A stretch of DNA of 45,687 nt from Candidatus Latescibacterota bacterium (GCA_022826515.1 JAJDUT010000004.1:1-45687); one strand, 5' to 3'. Positions 31,896 to 41,300 are shown, numbered from the stretch's first letter. Program-made: numbers and translations. The notes: a model not told the origin generated them from the letters alone.

Positions 31896-32807
31896 CTACT
31901 CGGCTTTGTCTAACAGGTGCCTAAAGGCTTCGAGGCTGGGCACCTGTATGGCCGCGCGAAACAACTGCTTGAGGCTCTGCACATCGTCAATGGCCCCAAG
32001 GCGGGCGGCCAACGGATCCGACGCGGCCAGCGCAAAGCGAATCTCCAGCACGTCGAGCAGATCTTCAACGGCGCGTTCTCGGCCTCCTCGCTCGATGCCT
32101 TGCTCGATGCCTTGCTCGATGCCTTGCTCAAGGGCCTTTTCCGTGAAATACTGCACTACCGACGATTCGTACATGGTCGCCTCCGATATGATGGTCATTA
32201 TTGTTTCATATTCATACACTAATCCGCTCAAAATGGCAAGATCGGCCAAGTAAGTCGCCTTGAGGGTCTCGTCCATGGGCACCGCTTGCGCCTGGTGAAC
32301 ACACTGACGCAACCACGCCTCGGCATCCACCCCGGTCGGCCGCTGCATCAACGGTGCAAACGGCAGCAAGCCCGAAGGCCCCTCGTCGAGGATGTGTTGC
32401 CCTTCTAGTTCAATCAGCCGAATCACCTTGTATTGCACCAGCACGCGGTAGCCGTGCCGCTCTTGGAGATAGTGCCCCGGATCGGTGCGGCCGGCATCGG
32501 GACGCAAATAGATGACGTTGGAGTAGATGGGTAGGCCGTGCTGCTCAATGCCGCGTCCGATATAGCCAGCCATGCGCTGCGGCATGGGCGGGCTACTATC
32601 GGTAGTTTGAAATTCGTGATGGACCAACGCCTCCTCGCCGCCGACTTGCACGTGGATGAGGCTGTCGGTGCGGTGGGCTTCGACGGTGGGTTGCTCGGTG
32701 TCAACGACGCCGAGGATTTCGACATCGTCTTGGTGGAGGGCGAAGCGGGCGAAGTCATGGGGATAGGTGTGGATGAGATGTTTGGCGATGGTATCGAATT
32801 CGGCCAT
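31896..32807 (-). CDS. Rpn-family recombination-promoting nuclease/putative transposase
   Basis: The protein has 303 residues. The N-terminal half is a PD-(D/E)xK-type nuclease of the Rpn/YhgA kind: 'RTDSLIHVQV' (Asp48) and 'LVHHEFQTTD' (Glu65-x-Gln67), then 'MPQRMAGYIGRG'. The C-terminal half resembles DUF4351 ('LLDVLEIRFALAASDPLAARL', 'LKQLFRAAIQVPSLEAFRHLL'). Between them is EQGIEQGIEQGIERG, encoded by three identical 12-bp units (32091-32126), a usual length-variable linker in this family. Rpn proteins cut DNA and raise RecA-independent recombination; they are annotated as putative transposases without a well-defined element. This gene fills a unit with inverted-repeat ends and a target duplication. 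The stop is 5 bp from the left end repeat. Confidence 0.88.
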   Translation of the reverse strand: MAEFDTIAKHLIHTYPHDFARFALHQDDVEILGVVDTEQPTVEAHRTDSLIHVQVGGEEALVHHEFQTTDSSPPMPQRMAGYIGRGIEQHGLPIYSNVIYLRPDAGRTDPGHYLQERHGYRVLVQYKVIRLIELEGQHILDEGPSGLLPFAPLMQRPTGVDAEAWLRQCVHQAQAVPMDETLKATYLADLAILSGLVYEYETIMTIISEATMYESSVVQYFTEKALEQGIEQGIEQGIERGGRERAVEDLLDVLEIRFALAASDPLAARLGAIDDVQSLKQLFRAAIQVPSLEAFRHLLDKAE

Positions 32808-32813
32808 GAGTCA

Positions 32814-32855
32814 TGCCTTGGGTTGCGGGTGGAGTGGTACCCGCAACCCAAGGCA
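32814..32855. repeat. 17-bp perfect hairpin upstream of the Rpn gene
   Basis: TGCCTTGGGTTGCGGGT (32814-32830) pairs fully with ACCCGCAACCCAAGGCA (32839-32855) around an 8-nt loop. It begins 6 bp outside the Rpn start codon and lies within the mobile unit. It could sequester the ribosome site, block read-through into the gene from outside, or be a structure recognised by the nuclease. No U-tract follows. Confidence 0.85.
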
Positions 32856-32952
32856 AGAATCGTGCCACAGCGGTGGCTCAGCGGAGAGAAGGGGATATGA
32901 GACGCTGGGGTGTAGCGGAAAGGATACAGGAATGGGAAGTTGGGGACAAAGA

Positions 32953-32967
32953 CTGCGTAATGTCAGT
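32953..32967. repeat. Right terminal inverted repeat of the Rpn unit
   Basis: CTGCGTAATGTCAGT is the inverted partner of 31877-31891, with one mismatch. It is followed by TCATA, the right copy of the target duplication. Confidence 0.8.
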
Positions 32968-32980
32968 TCATAACTCAATA

Positions 32981-34717
32981 TCAAGGCTGCGCCGGTTCCA
33001 ATCCCAACAGCACGATCAAGAACGAACGCACCCAATAGGCGCTGTTCATGTAGGGGTTTTCGGCCGAGGGCCAGTTTTTCCAGTAGGTCTGGTTGTGAGG
33101 AATGCGGTGGAACCACTGGAGGAGGGGAATGGCCGGTAATTCGGCCAGCCAGATCTCAAGGGCTTGGCGAAACAGCGGCACGAGCGCCGGGTCGTCGGGC
33201 GCGGTCTGGCCCATCTGATCGACCAAGTGGTCGAAATCCGCGTTGCGCCAGCGCCAGAAAGACGGAGTGGCCGTGCCGGTGGGCTGGACGTAGCGGCTGT
33301 GGTAGAGCCGCAGGGTGAAGTACGGGTCGCGCACTGAGCCGCCGTTGCCCATGACAAAGGCGCGGGCCGTGCCCTGAGTCATGCGGGTATAGGCGTCGGA
33401 AAACATGCGGAAGGAGGCGTCGAAACCCGCGCGGCGCAGTTGCTCGACGAGCACGGGCGTGAAGTCTTGGAAGAGGGAGGGAAAGACGACGACCGGGATT
33501 CTCAGGCGCTCGCCGTTCTGCTGCCACATACCTTCCGCATCCTTGCTCCAGCCCTTGCGCTCCATGATGGCGGCGGTCTGGGTGAGGTCGTGTTTTCCCA
33601 CGGGATACTTTTCTAACAGGTCCTGAACTTGGTTGATGTAGTGCATCAGCGGCGGGAAGTGGGGGAACGGCAACAGGGTGTACTCGCCGGCTCCCTGCCA
33701 GCCGATGGCCACGAGTTGTTCGCGGTCAATGGCGTGGTTTACGGCCCAACGCATGTCTGGGTCGTCGAAGGGCGGCTCTAGGTTGTTGAAGCCGAGGGCC
33801 GGTGGCCACCAGTCCCGGTAGCCGTAGGGCAGTTGGCGGCCCGACCACGTGGTGACGTTGGGATTTTGGTCGAGGAGGGTCTTGATGTTGGAGGGCCGCA
33901 AGTCGATGCACTGATCCATCTGGTTGGCGAGGATGAGTTGAACCCATTTGTTCTCGTCGCCTTGGGGCAGGTAGATGATGCGCTCGACCCGAGGCAGGCG
34001 CTGGAAGCCGATTTGGGCGGCCCACCAGTCCTTGCGCAGATCCCAGAGCCGCTGCTGAGGCTCGGAGAGGGCGAGGCGGTAGGGGCCGCTGACGACCGGC
34101 AGGCCGCGCGCCAAGTCGAGGTTTTTGAACGAGGTCGGATCCTCGCCCTCCCAGATGTGCTTGGGCACGATGTGGATGCCGTTGCCGAAGTTGTAGGTAA
34201 AATAGGAGAATACAAAGCGGGGGTTGGGTGCCTTGAGCACGAACCGCGCCGTCAGCGAATCCGGGACTTGGACCTCGGCGACCCAAGTGTCCATGTCGGT
34301 GGAAAAGGCTAGCTCCGGGGCGTGGGCCTTGAGCATGTCAATGGTGAACTTGAGATCGTGGGCAGTCCAAGGCCGTCCGTCGCTCCACGTCACTCCCTGG
34401 CGAATGCGGATCGTCACTTCCGTGTAGTCTGCGTTGTACTCGTGGCTTTCGGCGATCCAGGGTATGACGTGGTCTTTTTCTACGTACGCGTTGTAGAAGT
34501 AGAGCGGCTCAAACAGGTAGTCGAAGCCCGGGGATTGGGTGCCGACGATAAAGGGGTTAAAAGAGTCGTAGTCCCGCATCTGCGGCAGGCCGAGGATGAG
34601 GGTGCGGTTGCGGGGGACGTGTTTTATGCCCCCTTCGTCGGAACCACAGGCGGCGAGCGCCAAGCTGCCGAGCAAGCCCCAAGCGGCGAGTTTTGTCTTT
34701 TGGAGGAATTTTCTCAT
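32981..34717 (-). CDS. Family-5 ABC transporter solute-binding lipoprotein
   Basis: The protein has 578 residues from the ATG giving MRKFLQKTKLAAWGLLGSLA and a lipobox LAAC; five more residues are possible upstream. It is a peptide/nickel-type (SBP_bac_5) binding protein: 'YDSFNPFIVGTQSPGFDYLF', 'VTIRIRQGVTWSDGRPWTAHD' region, 'DPDMRWAVNHAIDREQLVAI' and 'PAIPLLQWFHR'. It would capture oligopeptides or other solutes for an ABC importer whose other genes are not in the window. It is divergent from the small exported protein at 34786. Its last 12 codons are duplicated at 31584-31620. The right end of the Rpn unit lies 13 bp from its stop. Confidence 0.9.
   Translation of the reverse strand: MRKFLQKTKLAAWGLLGSLALAACGSDEGGIKHVPRNRTLILGLPQMRDYDSFNPFIVGTQSPGFDYLFEPLYFYNAYVEKDHVIPWIAESHEYNADYTEVTIRIRQGVTWSDGRPWTAHDLKFTIDMLKAHAPELAFSTDMDTWVAEVQVPDSLTARFVLKAPNPRFVFSYFTYNFGNGIHIVPKHIWEGEDPTSFKNLDLARGLPVVSGPYRLALSEPQQRLWDLRKDWWAAQIGFQRLPRVERIIYLPQGDENKWVQLILANQMDQCIDLRPSNIKTLLDQNPNVTTWSGRQLPYGYRDWWPPALGFNNLEPPFDDPDMRWAVNHAIDREQLVAIGWQGAGEYTLLPFPHFPPLMHYINQVQDLLEKYPVGKHDLTQTAAIMERKGWSKDAEGMWQQNGERLRIPVVVFPSLFQDFTPVLVEQLRRAGFDASFRMFSDAYTRMTQGTARAFVMGNGGSVRDPYFTLRLYHSRYVQPTGTATPSFWRWRNADFDHLVDQMGQTAPDDPALVPLFRQALEIWLAELPAIPLLQWFHRIPHNQTYWKNWPSAENPYMNSAYWVRSFLIVLLGLEPAQP
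32985..33021. repeat. 37-bp repeat (right copy, gene 3' end)
   Basis: Partner of 31584-31620, with two mismatches. It covers the C-terminal codons of the solute-binding protein. Confidence 0.8.
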
Positions 34718-34785
34718 ACTTGTCTCGATCATGTCGGCGCTTGCAAAAGGTGCGCAACATCCGAATAATAGAGGTAACGACTTAT

Positions 34786-34992
34786 ATGGCGATGGTGAGG
34801 ATTTTTTTGCTTATGGCAGCACTGCACAGCGCGAATGTAGCCCTAGCGGAGACCGAGGTCAAAGGTCGTGGCCTAGGACTCGAATTCGGCACTGCGGGCA
34901 ATCGCGCCAAGGCTATAGAGGCTGCGGCAGGTGCTGTTGAACGAACGAATGCATATCTAGAGATGGAAATCGATGCGCTATTTATCGAGTAG
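34786..34992 (+). CDS. Small exported protein of unknown function
   Basis: The protein has 68 residues. ATG 34786 follows GAGGT at 34771-34775. A signal peptide (MAMVRIFLLMAALHSANVALA) precedes about 46 mature residues ('GLGLEFGTAGNRAKAIEAAAGAVERTNAYLEMEID'), which look alpha-helical. I do not recognise it. It overlaps the parvulin gene by 20 bp, so the two are probably co-expressed, perhaps as a periplasmic pair. Confidence 0.5.
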   Translation: MAMVRIFLLMAALHSANVALAETEVKGRGLGLEFGTAGNRAKAIEAAAGAVERTNAYLEMEIDALFIE

Positions 34993-36607
34993 GTTTTGCG
35001 GTGTACTGGCCCTGTTGTTGATGGGGTGCGGCGAGGACGAGACCATCGTCGCTCGGGTCGGCGAGGTGGAGATTGGGCAGGCGGAGTTTGCGGCTTTTGT
35101 CGAGCGCCTGCCGCCGGGGTTGCGCAGTCCCAAGGAAGGACGCGCAGCCGACCGGGAGCACTTGCAGTCGATGATCGACGAGGAACTGATGTTCGCCGAG
35201 GCGCGCTCGCTTGGGATCGACACCAGCACGGCGGTTGAGCACCAACTCCGCGAAATGGTGCGGCAGCGCCTCGTGGAGCGCTACCGCGCCCAAGTCATTG
35301 TGCCGCAGGTGGAGATTACAGCCGCAGATGTCGAGCGCGCCTTTGCAGAGATGGGGTTTGACCGCGAGCGGCTCTTCAGTCGCATCTTGGTGCGTACCCG
35401 TGAGGAGCTAGAGGCGGTCGGCCGCGCTCTGCGCGAGGGGCAGCCCTTTAAGGAAGTAGCTGCGCGCTTTGCCGCCAACGATCTCTTCGCCGCGCAAGGC
35501 GACGGCGTGGTCGGCTGGATCGGGCGCACGCAATCCGCGCGGCGGTTCTCCATACCACCCGCCGTCTTTACGGGTTTGCCCGTTGGAGAGGTGGCAGAGC
35601 CGGTCGCGCTGGCCGGCGGCTATCAGGTCTTTCGCTTTATCGAGGATCGCCCGGCCGCGCTCGGCGATTACAGCGAAGAAGTGGCCGAGCGGTTGCGCAA
35701 GGAACGGACGCGGGAGAAGGAGGAAGAGGAGTTCGAACGCCTCCATCTCCGCTACGACGTGCGCCTAGATCCAGAAGGCGAGGCCATCTTGCTCCAGAGT
35801 TTGGACCGGCCCCTGACGACAGACGAGTTGAATCACCCCTTCTACACGTACGAAGGTGGTACGATTAGCGTGGCCGAAGGTTTGGGTAGTCTGCAAGCGG
35901 TGGGAGCACAGAGCGCATTGCAGGACAAGGCCCAGGCCGCCGAGCGGATCGGGCGCTTGCTGCTGCCGGTGCGGCTCTTTGAGGCCGAGGCGCGCCAGCG
36001 CGGCTGGACCGAGGAGGCGACCTTTGTCGAGTGGCGCGAGCACCAGCGCCGGGCACTGATTCTCAATCAGCTTTTCCAACAGGCCACAGCCGGGGCCGCG
36101 CCCAACGAGGACGAGATCAGAGCGCATTACGAGGCCCACAAGGACCGCTACCGCACCCAAGAGGCCGTGGTCGTCCACGAGTTGTGGACCGCTGAGGAAG
36201 AAGACGCTGCGGCTTTGCGCGCCGAGTGGGAGGCTGGCGCGCCCGTTGCCGACCTGCTCGACCGGCCCGGAGTACGCTCGCACGCTGGCGTCGAGGGGCA
36301 CGGGGTGCGCGAGCACGGTTGGGAGATGCGTCTGCTGCGCCTGTACGAGCCGCGCTATCCCGAGCTGGTAAAAGCGGCCTTTGTGGCTGAGGTCGGCGCG
36401 CTCGTCGGCCCGCTAGAGAGCATGGGCGGGTACGCGGTGTTCCGGGTGCTGCGGCGGGAGGGCGGCCAGATCCAGCCCTTTGCCGAGGCGCGCCGCCGGG
36501 TGACCGCGAGCTTGCGCCGCCAGCGGGAAAACGAGCGGATCGGCGCGTTTATCGGCCAGTTGCAGGATAAGTACAAAGATCAAGTCGTCGTCTTGGTGGA
36601 TTGGTAG
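34973..36607 (+). CDS. Parvulin-type peptidyl-prolyl isomerase lipoprotein
   Basis: The protein has 544 residues. The lipoprotein signal ends in LLLMGC. The layout is SurA/PpiD-like: an N-terminal helical chaperone region (about 20-125; 'VGEVEIGQAEFAAFVERLP', 'LQSMIDEELMFAEARSLGI'), a parvulin domain (about 135-230; 'SRILVRTREELEAVGRAL', 'DGVVGWIGRTQSARRF', 'GEVAEPVALAGGYQVFRF'), a second helical region, and a second parvulin-like domain that looks degenerate (about 395-500; 'VVVHELWTAEEEDAAALRAE', 'VGALVGPLESMGGYAVFRVL'). It probably assists folding of secreted or outer-membrane proteins, which abound in this window. It overlaps the small exported gene upstream. Confidence 0.85.
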   Translation: MRYLSSRFCGVLALLLMGCGEDETIVARVGEVEIGQAEFAAFVERLPPGLRSPKEGRAADREHLQSMIDEELMFAEARSLGIDTSTAVEHQLREMVRQRLVERYRAQVIVPQVEITAADVERAFAEMGFDRERLFSRILVRTREELEAVGRALREGQPFKEVAARFAANDLFAAQGDGVVGWIGRTQSARRFSIPPAVFTGLPVGEVAEPVALAGGYQVFRFIEDRPAALGDYSEEVAERLRKERTREKEEEEFERLHLRYDVRLDPEGEAILLQSLDRPLTTDELNHPFYTYEGGTISVAEGLGSLQAVGAQSALQDKAQAAERIGRLLLPVRLFEAEARQRGWTEEATFVEWREHQRRALILNQLFQQATAGAAPNEDEIRAHYEAHKDRYRTQEAVVVHELWTAEEEDAAALRAEWEAGAPVADLLDRPGVRSHAGVEGHGVREHGWEMRLLRLYEPRYPELVKAAFVAEVGALVGPLESMGGYAVFRVLRREGGQIQPFAEARRRVTASLRRQRENERIGAFIGQLQDKYKDQVVVLVDW

Positions 36608-36697
36608 GGGCTATCTTGACAGTCCTGGGCTTTGGCCCTACCTAATAGTTTTTGTCTCCACTTATGCACAGGTCCCTAGGCATGAGGAGCTTCCGCG
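36603..36697 (+). promoter_or_regulatory. Intergenic hairpin and possible promoter before the AAA gene
   Basis: GGTAGGG (36603-36609, overlapping the parvulin stop) pairs with CCCTACC (36636-36642), followed by a T-rich run, so a weak terminator is possible. The same gap holds TTGACA (36616-36621) with TACCTA 17 nt downstream, a candidate promoter for the AAA gene. The two readings overlap and neither is strong. Confidence 0.35.
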
Positions 36698-38272
36698 ATG
36701 CGCTTTTTTAACACGACTGGTCCGGTCCGGCCCGACGACCACTACCACGTCCCGCCGTTGGACCGCTTGGCTCTCGACGATGTGCGGACCCTCATTCAGC
36801 AAAAAAAGTATTTCGTGCTGCACGCGCCGCGCCAGACGGGCAAAACCTCTTCGCTGCTGGCCCTGCGAGATATGCTCAACGCCGAAGGCGACTACCGCTG
36901 TGTGTACGTCAACGTGGAGGCCGCTCAAGCCCTGCGCGAAGATGTGGAACAGGCCACTCAGGTCATCTTGGGCGAACTGGCTTCGCGGGCGCGCTTGACG
37001 CTGGGCGACGAATTTCTAACCCAGACGTGGGCCGCCATTTTTGCCGAGTTTGGACCGGGGGCCTTGCGCGAGGCCCTGACGCGCTGGGCCGAGGCCAGCC
37101 CAGAGCCGCTGGTGCTGCTGATCGACGAAATCGATTCCTTAATCGGGGATTCGCTGTTGGCGGTGTTGCGTCAGTTGCGCGCTGGCTACGATTTGCGGCC
37201 GGAGGAATTCCCGCAGAGCGTGGTGTTGTGCGGAGTGCGGGACGTGCGCGATTACCGGATTCAATCGACGGCTGAGAATGCGATGATCGCCGGCGGCAGC
37301 GCATTCAACATCAAGGCCGAATCGCTACGACTGGGCGATTTCAGTGCCGAGGAGGTGCAGATCCTGTTGGCGCAACACGCGGCAGAGACGGGCCAAATGT
37401 TCACGGACGACGCGCTGGAGACGATTTGGGAACAGACCCAAGGGCAGCCGTGGCTAGTCAACGCCTTGGCCTACGAAACCTGCTTTAAGAGCGAGGTTGG
37501 ACGAAATCGGAGCCATCCGGTGGTAGCTGAGGCCCTCCTCGCCGCGCAAGAGCAACTCATCCTTCGCCGCGAGACACATCTGGATCAGTTGGCCGACAAG
37601 CTCAAGGAGGAGCGGGTGCGGCGCGTGGTCGAGCCGCTGCTGAGCGGCGGCGAACAACGCCACTTTGCCGACCGCGACTTGGAGTACGTGCGGGATTTGG
37701 GTTTGATTGCCCAGGATCGTCCGTTGCGCGTGGCCAATCCGATCTACGCCGAGGTAGTGCCGCGCGAACTGACGTGGGTGGTGCAAGAGGAATTTGAGCA
37801 AGAAACGACGTGGTATATAGATGCCGAAGGGGGCTTGGACGTGGATAAACTGATGTCGGCCTTTCAGGTGTTTTTCCGCGAGCACTCCGAGCATTGGGTG
37901 GGTCGGTTTCAGTACCAAGAGGCAGGACCACAGCTTTTGCTTCAGGCGTTTTTGCAGCGCATTGTGAATAGCGGTGGGCGGATTGAGCGCGAGTATGGGT
38001 TGGGCCGAGGACGGACGGATTTGCTCATTGTATTGCCGCAGGGAGAACAGACGCGCAAGGTAGTAGTTGAGTGCAAAATTCTGCACAAGAGCTTGGAGCA
38101 GACAGTTGCCGAGGGAGTGGAACAGACTGTGGGGTACATGGATCGCTGCGGAGCTGAAGCGGGGCATCTGGTGATTTTTGACCGGCGAGAAAACAGGCGT
38201 TGGGCCGACAAGGTGTTTCACGACCGTCGGACATCGGCAGGTGGGGCGGTGATTGAGGTGTGGGGGATGTGA
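36698..38272 (+). CDS. AAA ATPase fused to PD-(D/E)xK-like nuclease domain
   Basis: The protein has 524 residues. The N-terminal STAND/AAA-like ATPase has Walker A 'APRQTGKTS' (Gly48-Lys49) and Walker B 'VLLIDEIDSL' (Asp143-Glu144). A helical and winged-helix-like region follows ('HFADRDLEYVRDLGLIAQD', 'RVANPIYAEVVPREL'). The C-terminus has 'GRGRTDLLIVLPQ' (Asp441) and 'KVVVECKI' (Glu458, Lys460), matching a PD-(D/E)xK fold as in AAA-ATPase_like/DUF1703-type proteins. Proteins of this layout are widespread in uncultured phyla, often in many copies; roles in defence or mobility have been suggested but not shown. It stands alone between the parvulin gene and the discoidin gene. Confidence 0.85.
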   Translation: MRFFNTTGPVRPDDHYHVPPLDRLALDDVRTLIQQKKYFVLHAPRQTGKTSSLLALRDMLNAEGDYRCVYVNVEAAQALREDVEQATQVILGELASRARLTLGDEFLTQTWAAIFAEFGPGALREALTRWAEASPEPLVLLIDEIDSLIGDSLLAVLRQLRAGYDLRPEEFPQSVVLCGVRDVRDYRIQSTAENAMIAGGSAFNIKAESLRLGDFSAEEVQILLAQHAAETGQMFTDDALETIWEQTQGQPWLVNALAYETCFKSEVGRNRSHPVVAEALLAAQEQLILRRETHLDQLADKLKEERVRRVVEPLLSGGEQRHFADRDLEYVRDLGLIAQDRPLRVANPIYAEVVPRELTWVVQEEFEQETTWYIDAEGGLDVDKLMSAFQVFFREHSEHWVGRFQYQEAGPQLLLQAFLQRIVNSGGRIEREYGLGRGRTDLLIVLPQGEQTRKVVVECKILHKSLEQTVAEGVEQTVGYMDRCGAEAGHLVIFDRRENRRWADKVFHDRRTSAGGAVIEVWGM

Positions 38273-38386
38273 ACCCCCTTCCGCATCGGCTAGGGTTTTA
38301 TCACATTTGTAGGAAAGGGTCCGGGGGGATAGGTGTTCCGGTGCGGTTAGGGCGGGCCGCCAGCAAGCGAGGGAGAACGCGGAACT

Positions 38387-41300
38387 ATGAAGAGCCACTT
38401 CGTCGTGCAGATCCTCGTCGGCCTAGCGCTGAGTTGGGCATTGGCCGAGGCCCAGTCGGGCTATCGGATTGCCGGTGACGAAGTCGTAGTCGAGCGGGCC
38501 AGCCACTGGCAGCAGTGGTCCATTCCCACCCATCTGGCGCGCATCCACGAGGACGGCTCGGTGCGGGCGCATTCGCTGCGGACGGTCTTCAACGTCCTAG
38601 ACGATCCCGGATTCAAGCGTCCGGTCGTCATTAGCAAGCCCGATCCGCGCATCGGCACCATCGACAGCACCATGCAGTTCGACGTGTTTGGCGAGCCGAT
38701 ACGGAATACGCTCAACGAACTGGTCTTTGACTATTGGGTGCGGCCCGGGATCAGCCGGGTGGGATCCAATCCGCGGCTCGCGGCCAACATTCTCGACGGC
38801 GACCCCACCACGTTCTGGGAGCCGGATCCGCGCGACCCCATCGAGCAGTGGTGGATCGAGGTGGACTTGGGGCGGGTGGTGCCGGTGGAGCGGCTCAAGC
38901 TCCAGTTCGTCGATGAATCGCTCGGAGATCCCTTCCTGCGCTTTATCATGCTGCTGTCGGACCGGCAGAGTGCGCTGTTGCACGAGCCGAATAGCCGCAT
39001 TGGTTTCCAACTCTTCATCCCGCAAGACGCGCCCAATACCACGCAGCGCGAATACATCTTCGAGAGCGAGCACAACAGCCCCGAACTGCCCCCGGCCACT
39101 GGCGTGGTTAGCGACAAGAAGCTCGTGGAGAGCTTGCACCGCTCGCCCGAGTGGACCGGGCGGAAGATCGAGACGATCCGCATTGTCATCACGGATACGC
39201 GCGGCGGGCGGGCCAAACAGATTGATCAAGAGGCGTGGGAGGCCCTGCCGGAAGCGGAGCGCGGGGATATCGTCTATTTTGCGCGCGATGTGGCCGGCCG
39301 CGAAGAGCCGGTAGAAGAGGCCACCTATCAGGCCCTCGAAGAGCAGCGCCAAGGGCGACGGGATTACTACCGCCGCGAGCTGCCGCGTCTAGCCGAGGTC
39401 GAAGCGCACGGCTGGGGCGACAACTTGGGCATCAACCTGATTGAAAACGGCGGCTCGTACGTGCTGACGACCGATGGGACCAATACGCTGCTTGCGTTCG
39501 ACGGCGATGCCGGCACTGGATTCTCACACCAGATCCGCAACCCGAAAAACCCCACTGCCAATGTGCTGACCATAGATATGGGAGGTATTGTGCGCTTGGC
39601 GCAGACCCGCTTAGTGGGCAGCAGTCGGGGCTACATCATGCGCGCCTCCACGGGCGAGCGCGACGCCCAGGGCAATCTCAAGTGGCAGCGCATCAGCCCG
39701 GAGGAACGCGAGCGCAATATCTTCACCGGCAATTTTCGCGACATTGCCGACATTCAGGACCCGCCAGTTTTGACCCGCTTCCTCGACATGGTCACCATCG
39801 GCCACGTACCGCCGGGATTTAGGGCCACCGGCCCGGGCGGCACCGGCCACATGAACCAGTTCTGGTCGTATCAGAATGAGCTCATGCTGCTCGCTGAAGG
39901 AGCGCCGGCTGAGGTGGTGCTGGAGTCGGATCTGATTGAGCTGCCGGGGTTGGTGGCCTTGGGCGAGGTGCGCTGGGAAGCGGACACACCTCCGGCTACG
40001 GATGTGGAGATCCGCACTCGCACCGGCGACCAGCTCTTGCAGCAAATCCGCTATTTCGACAAGACCGGCAACCAGAAGACCGCGGATGAGTACAGGACGC
40101 TGGCCGGCTTTCTGAAGGGGCCTTCGGATACGACCGTGGTGGTAGGGCCGGGTTGGAGTCCGTGGAGCCAGCGCTACTTGCAGTCCGGGGACTTGGCCAC
40201 TTCGCCGGGCTTGCGGCGTTTCATGCAGATTCAAGCGCGCCTCAAAAGCAGCGGCGAAAATGCGGCGGCCTTGCACCGCATTGCGGTTGCGTTCCACCAG
40301 CCGGTGGCCCAGCACCTGCGGGCCGAGGTGTGGCCGACCACGGCCGAGGCCGGGAAGCTCGACACCTTTGCGCTCTACGTGCAGCCCAACTTTTTGCAGC
40401 AGCCGGCCAATGTGCGCAGCCCGGGCTTCGATCAGTTGCTTTTGCACGCGGAGCCGTCGTTTGATCTGAAGTTCGTCGATGCGGCTATGGGCACCGAGGC
40501 CGAACTGTTGGCCGGAACGCCGCTCCAGTGGGACGACGAGTTGAGGGTACACGCCGAGGGCGACTCGCTGTGGTTGGAATTCCCGCAGACCGTGCAGGGC
40601 GCGCCAGACGATGTACTCACGCCCGTGTACTACCGGTCGGTCCTTCCCGGCGACGAGGTGCCGACCGGCTTGGATCGCAACCTGTTGACCTTTACCTCGC
40701 ACAGCCTCTTGCCGGATGCCGAGCGGGGTGCCGTGCGCTATTTTCAGCGGCTGGCAGACGGTAGCTTGGCCGAAGTGGATGCCGCGACTTACGAAGCGCT
40801 CAGCGCGGACGAGCAGGGGCCGGTGCGCTATTTCCGCAAGGTGGTCGGGCTGGGCGATCAGGTGCCCTTTGACGCGGCCGGCGACAGCCTCGACGAGCGG
40901 AGCTATGGCCGGCTGGGCAGTCAGCGGGGCTGGATAGTGGGCCGCGGCCGGCTGTTGCGCGTGCGCTTTGCTGGGCGAGTGTATCTGCAAGGGACGCGGA
41001 TGCAGGTCGCCGTGCGGCAGAGCCAGCCGGCGACGCCTTGGCAGGTAGCCGATGGGGGCGATGCGACCGCCTTGAGTCCTTCCAAGAATCTTTCGATTGG
41101 CGCACGGGGGGCGCAGGCTACCATCGACGATATTGCCATTGCGCCCAATCCGTTTACCCCCAATGGCGACGGGATCAACGAGACCGCGGAGATTGGTTTT
41201 TCCCTGTTCCGCGTGCAGGCCGCGCGGCCGTTGACCGTCCACCTGTACACGCTGGCCGGACAGCGGGTGCGGGAGCTAGCGGGGTTGGCGACCGGTGGGC

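Larger units (their letters stand above)
31877..32967 (-). mobile_element. TIR-bounded mobile unit carrying an Rpn-family nuclease
   Basis: This is a 1091-bp unit. Left end ACTGACGTTACGCAG (31877-31891) and right end CTGCGTAATGTCAGT (32953-32967) are 15-bp inverted repeats with one mismatch. Directly outside, TCATA occurs on both sides (31872-31876 and 32968-32972), a clean 5-bp target duplication. The only gene inside is the Rpn-family nuclease on the minus strand; no DDE or serine/tyrosine transposase is present. A 140-bp element with related ends lies at 41441-41580. Confidence 0.8.

Noticed and set aside
34557..34785. Plus- and minus-strand short frames around the divergent gap before the small exported protein
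   Set aside because: They overlap the signal region of the binding protein and have no ribosome sites; only the ATG at 34786 combines a ribosome site with a signal peptide.
39611..41242. 543-codon open frame on the minus strand, antisense to the discoidin gene
   Set aside because: It is a mirror of a high-GC gene with strong third-position bias, is rich in Arg/His/Pro/Gly, and lacks any domain, signal or ribosome site. The plus-strand product has clear domains.
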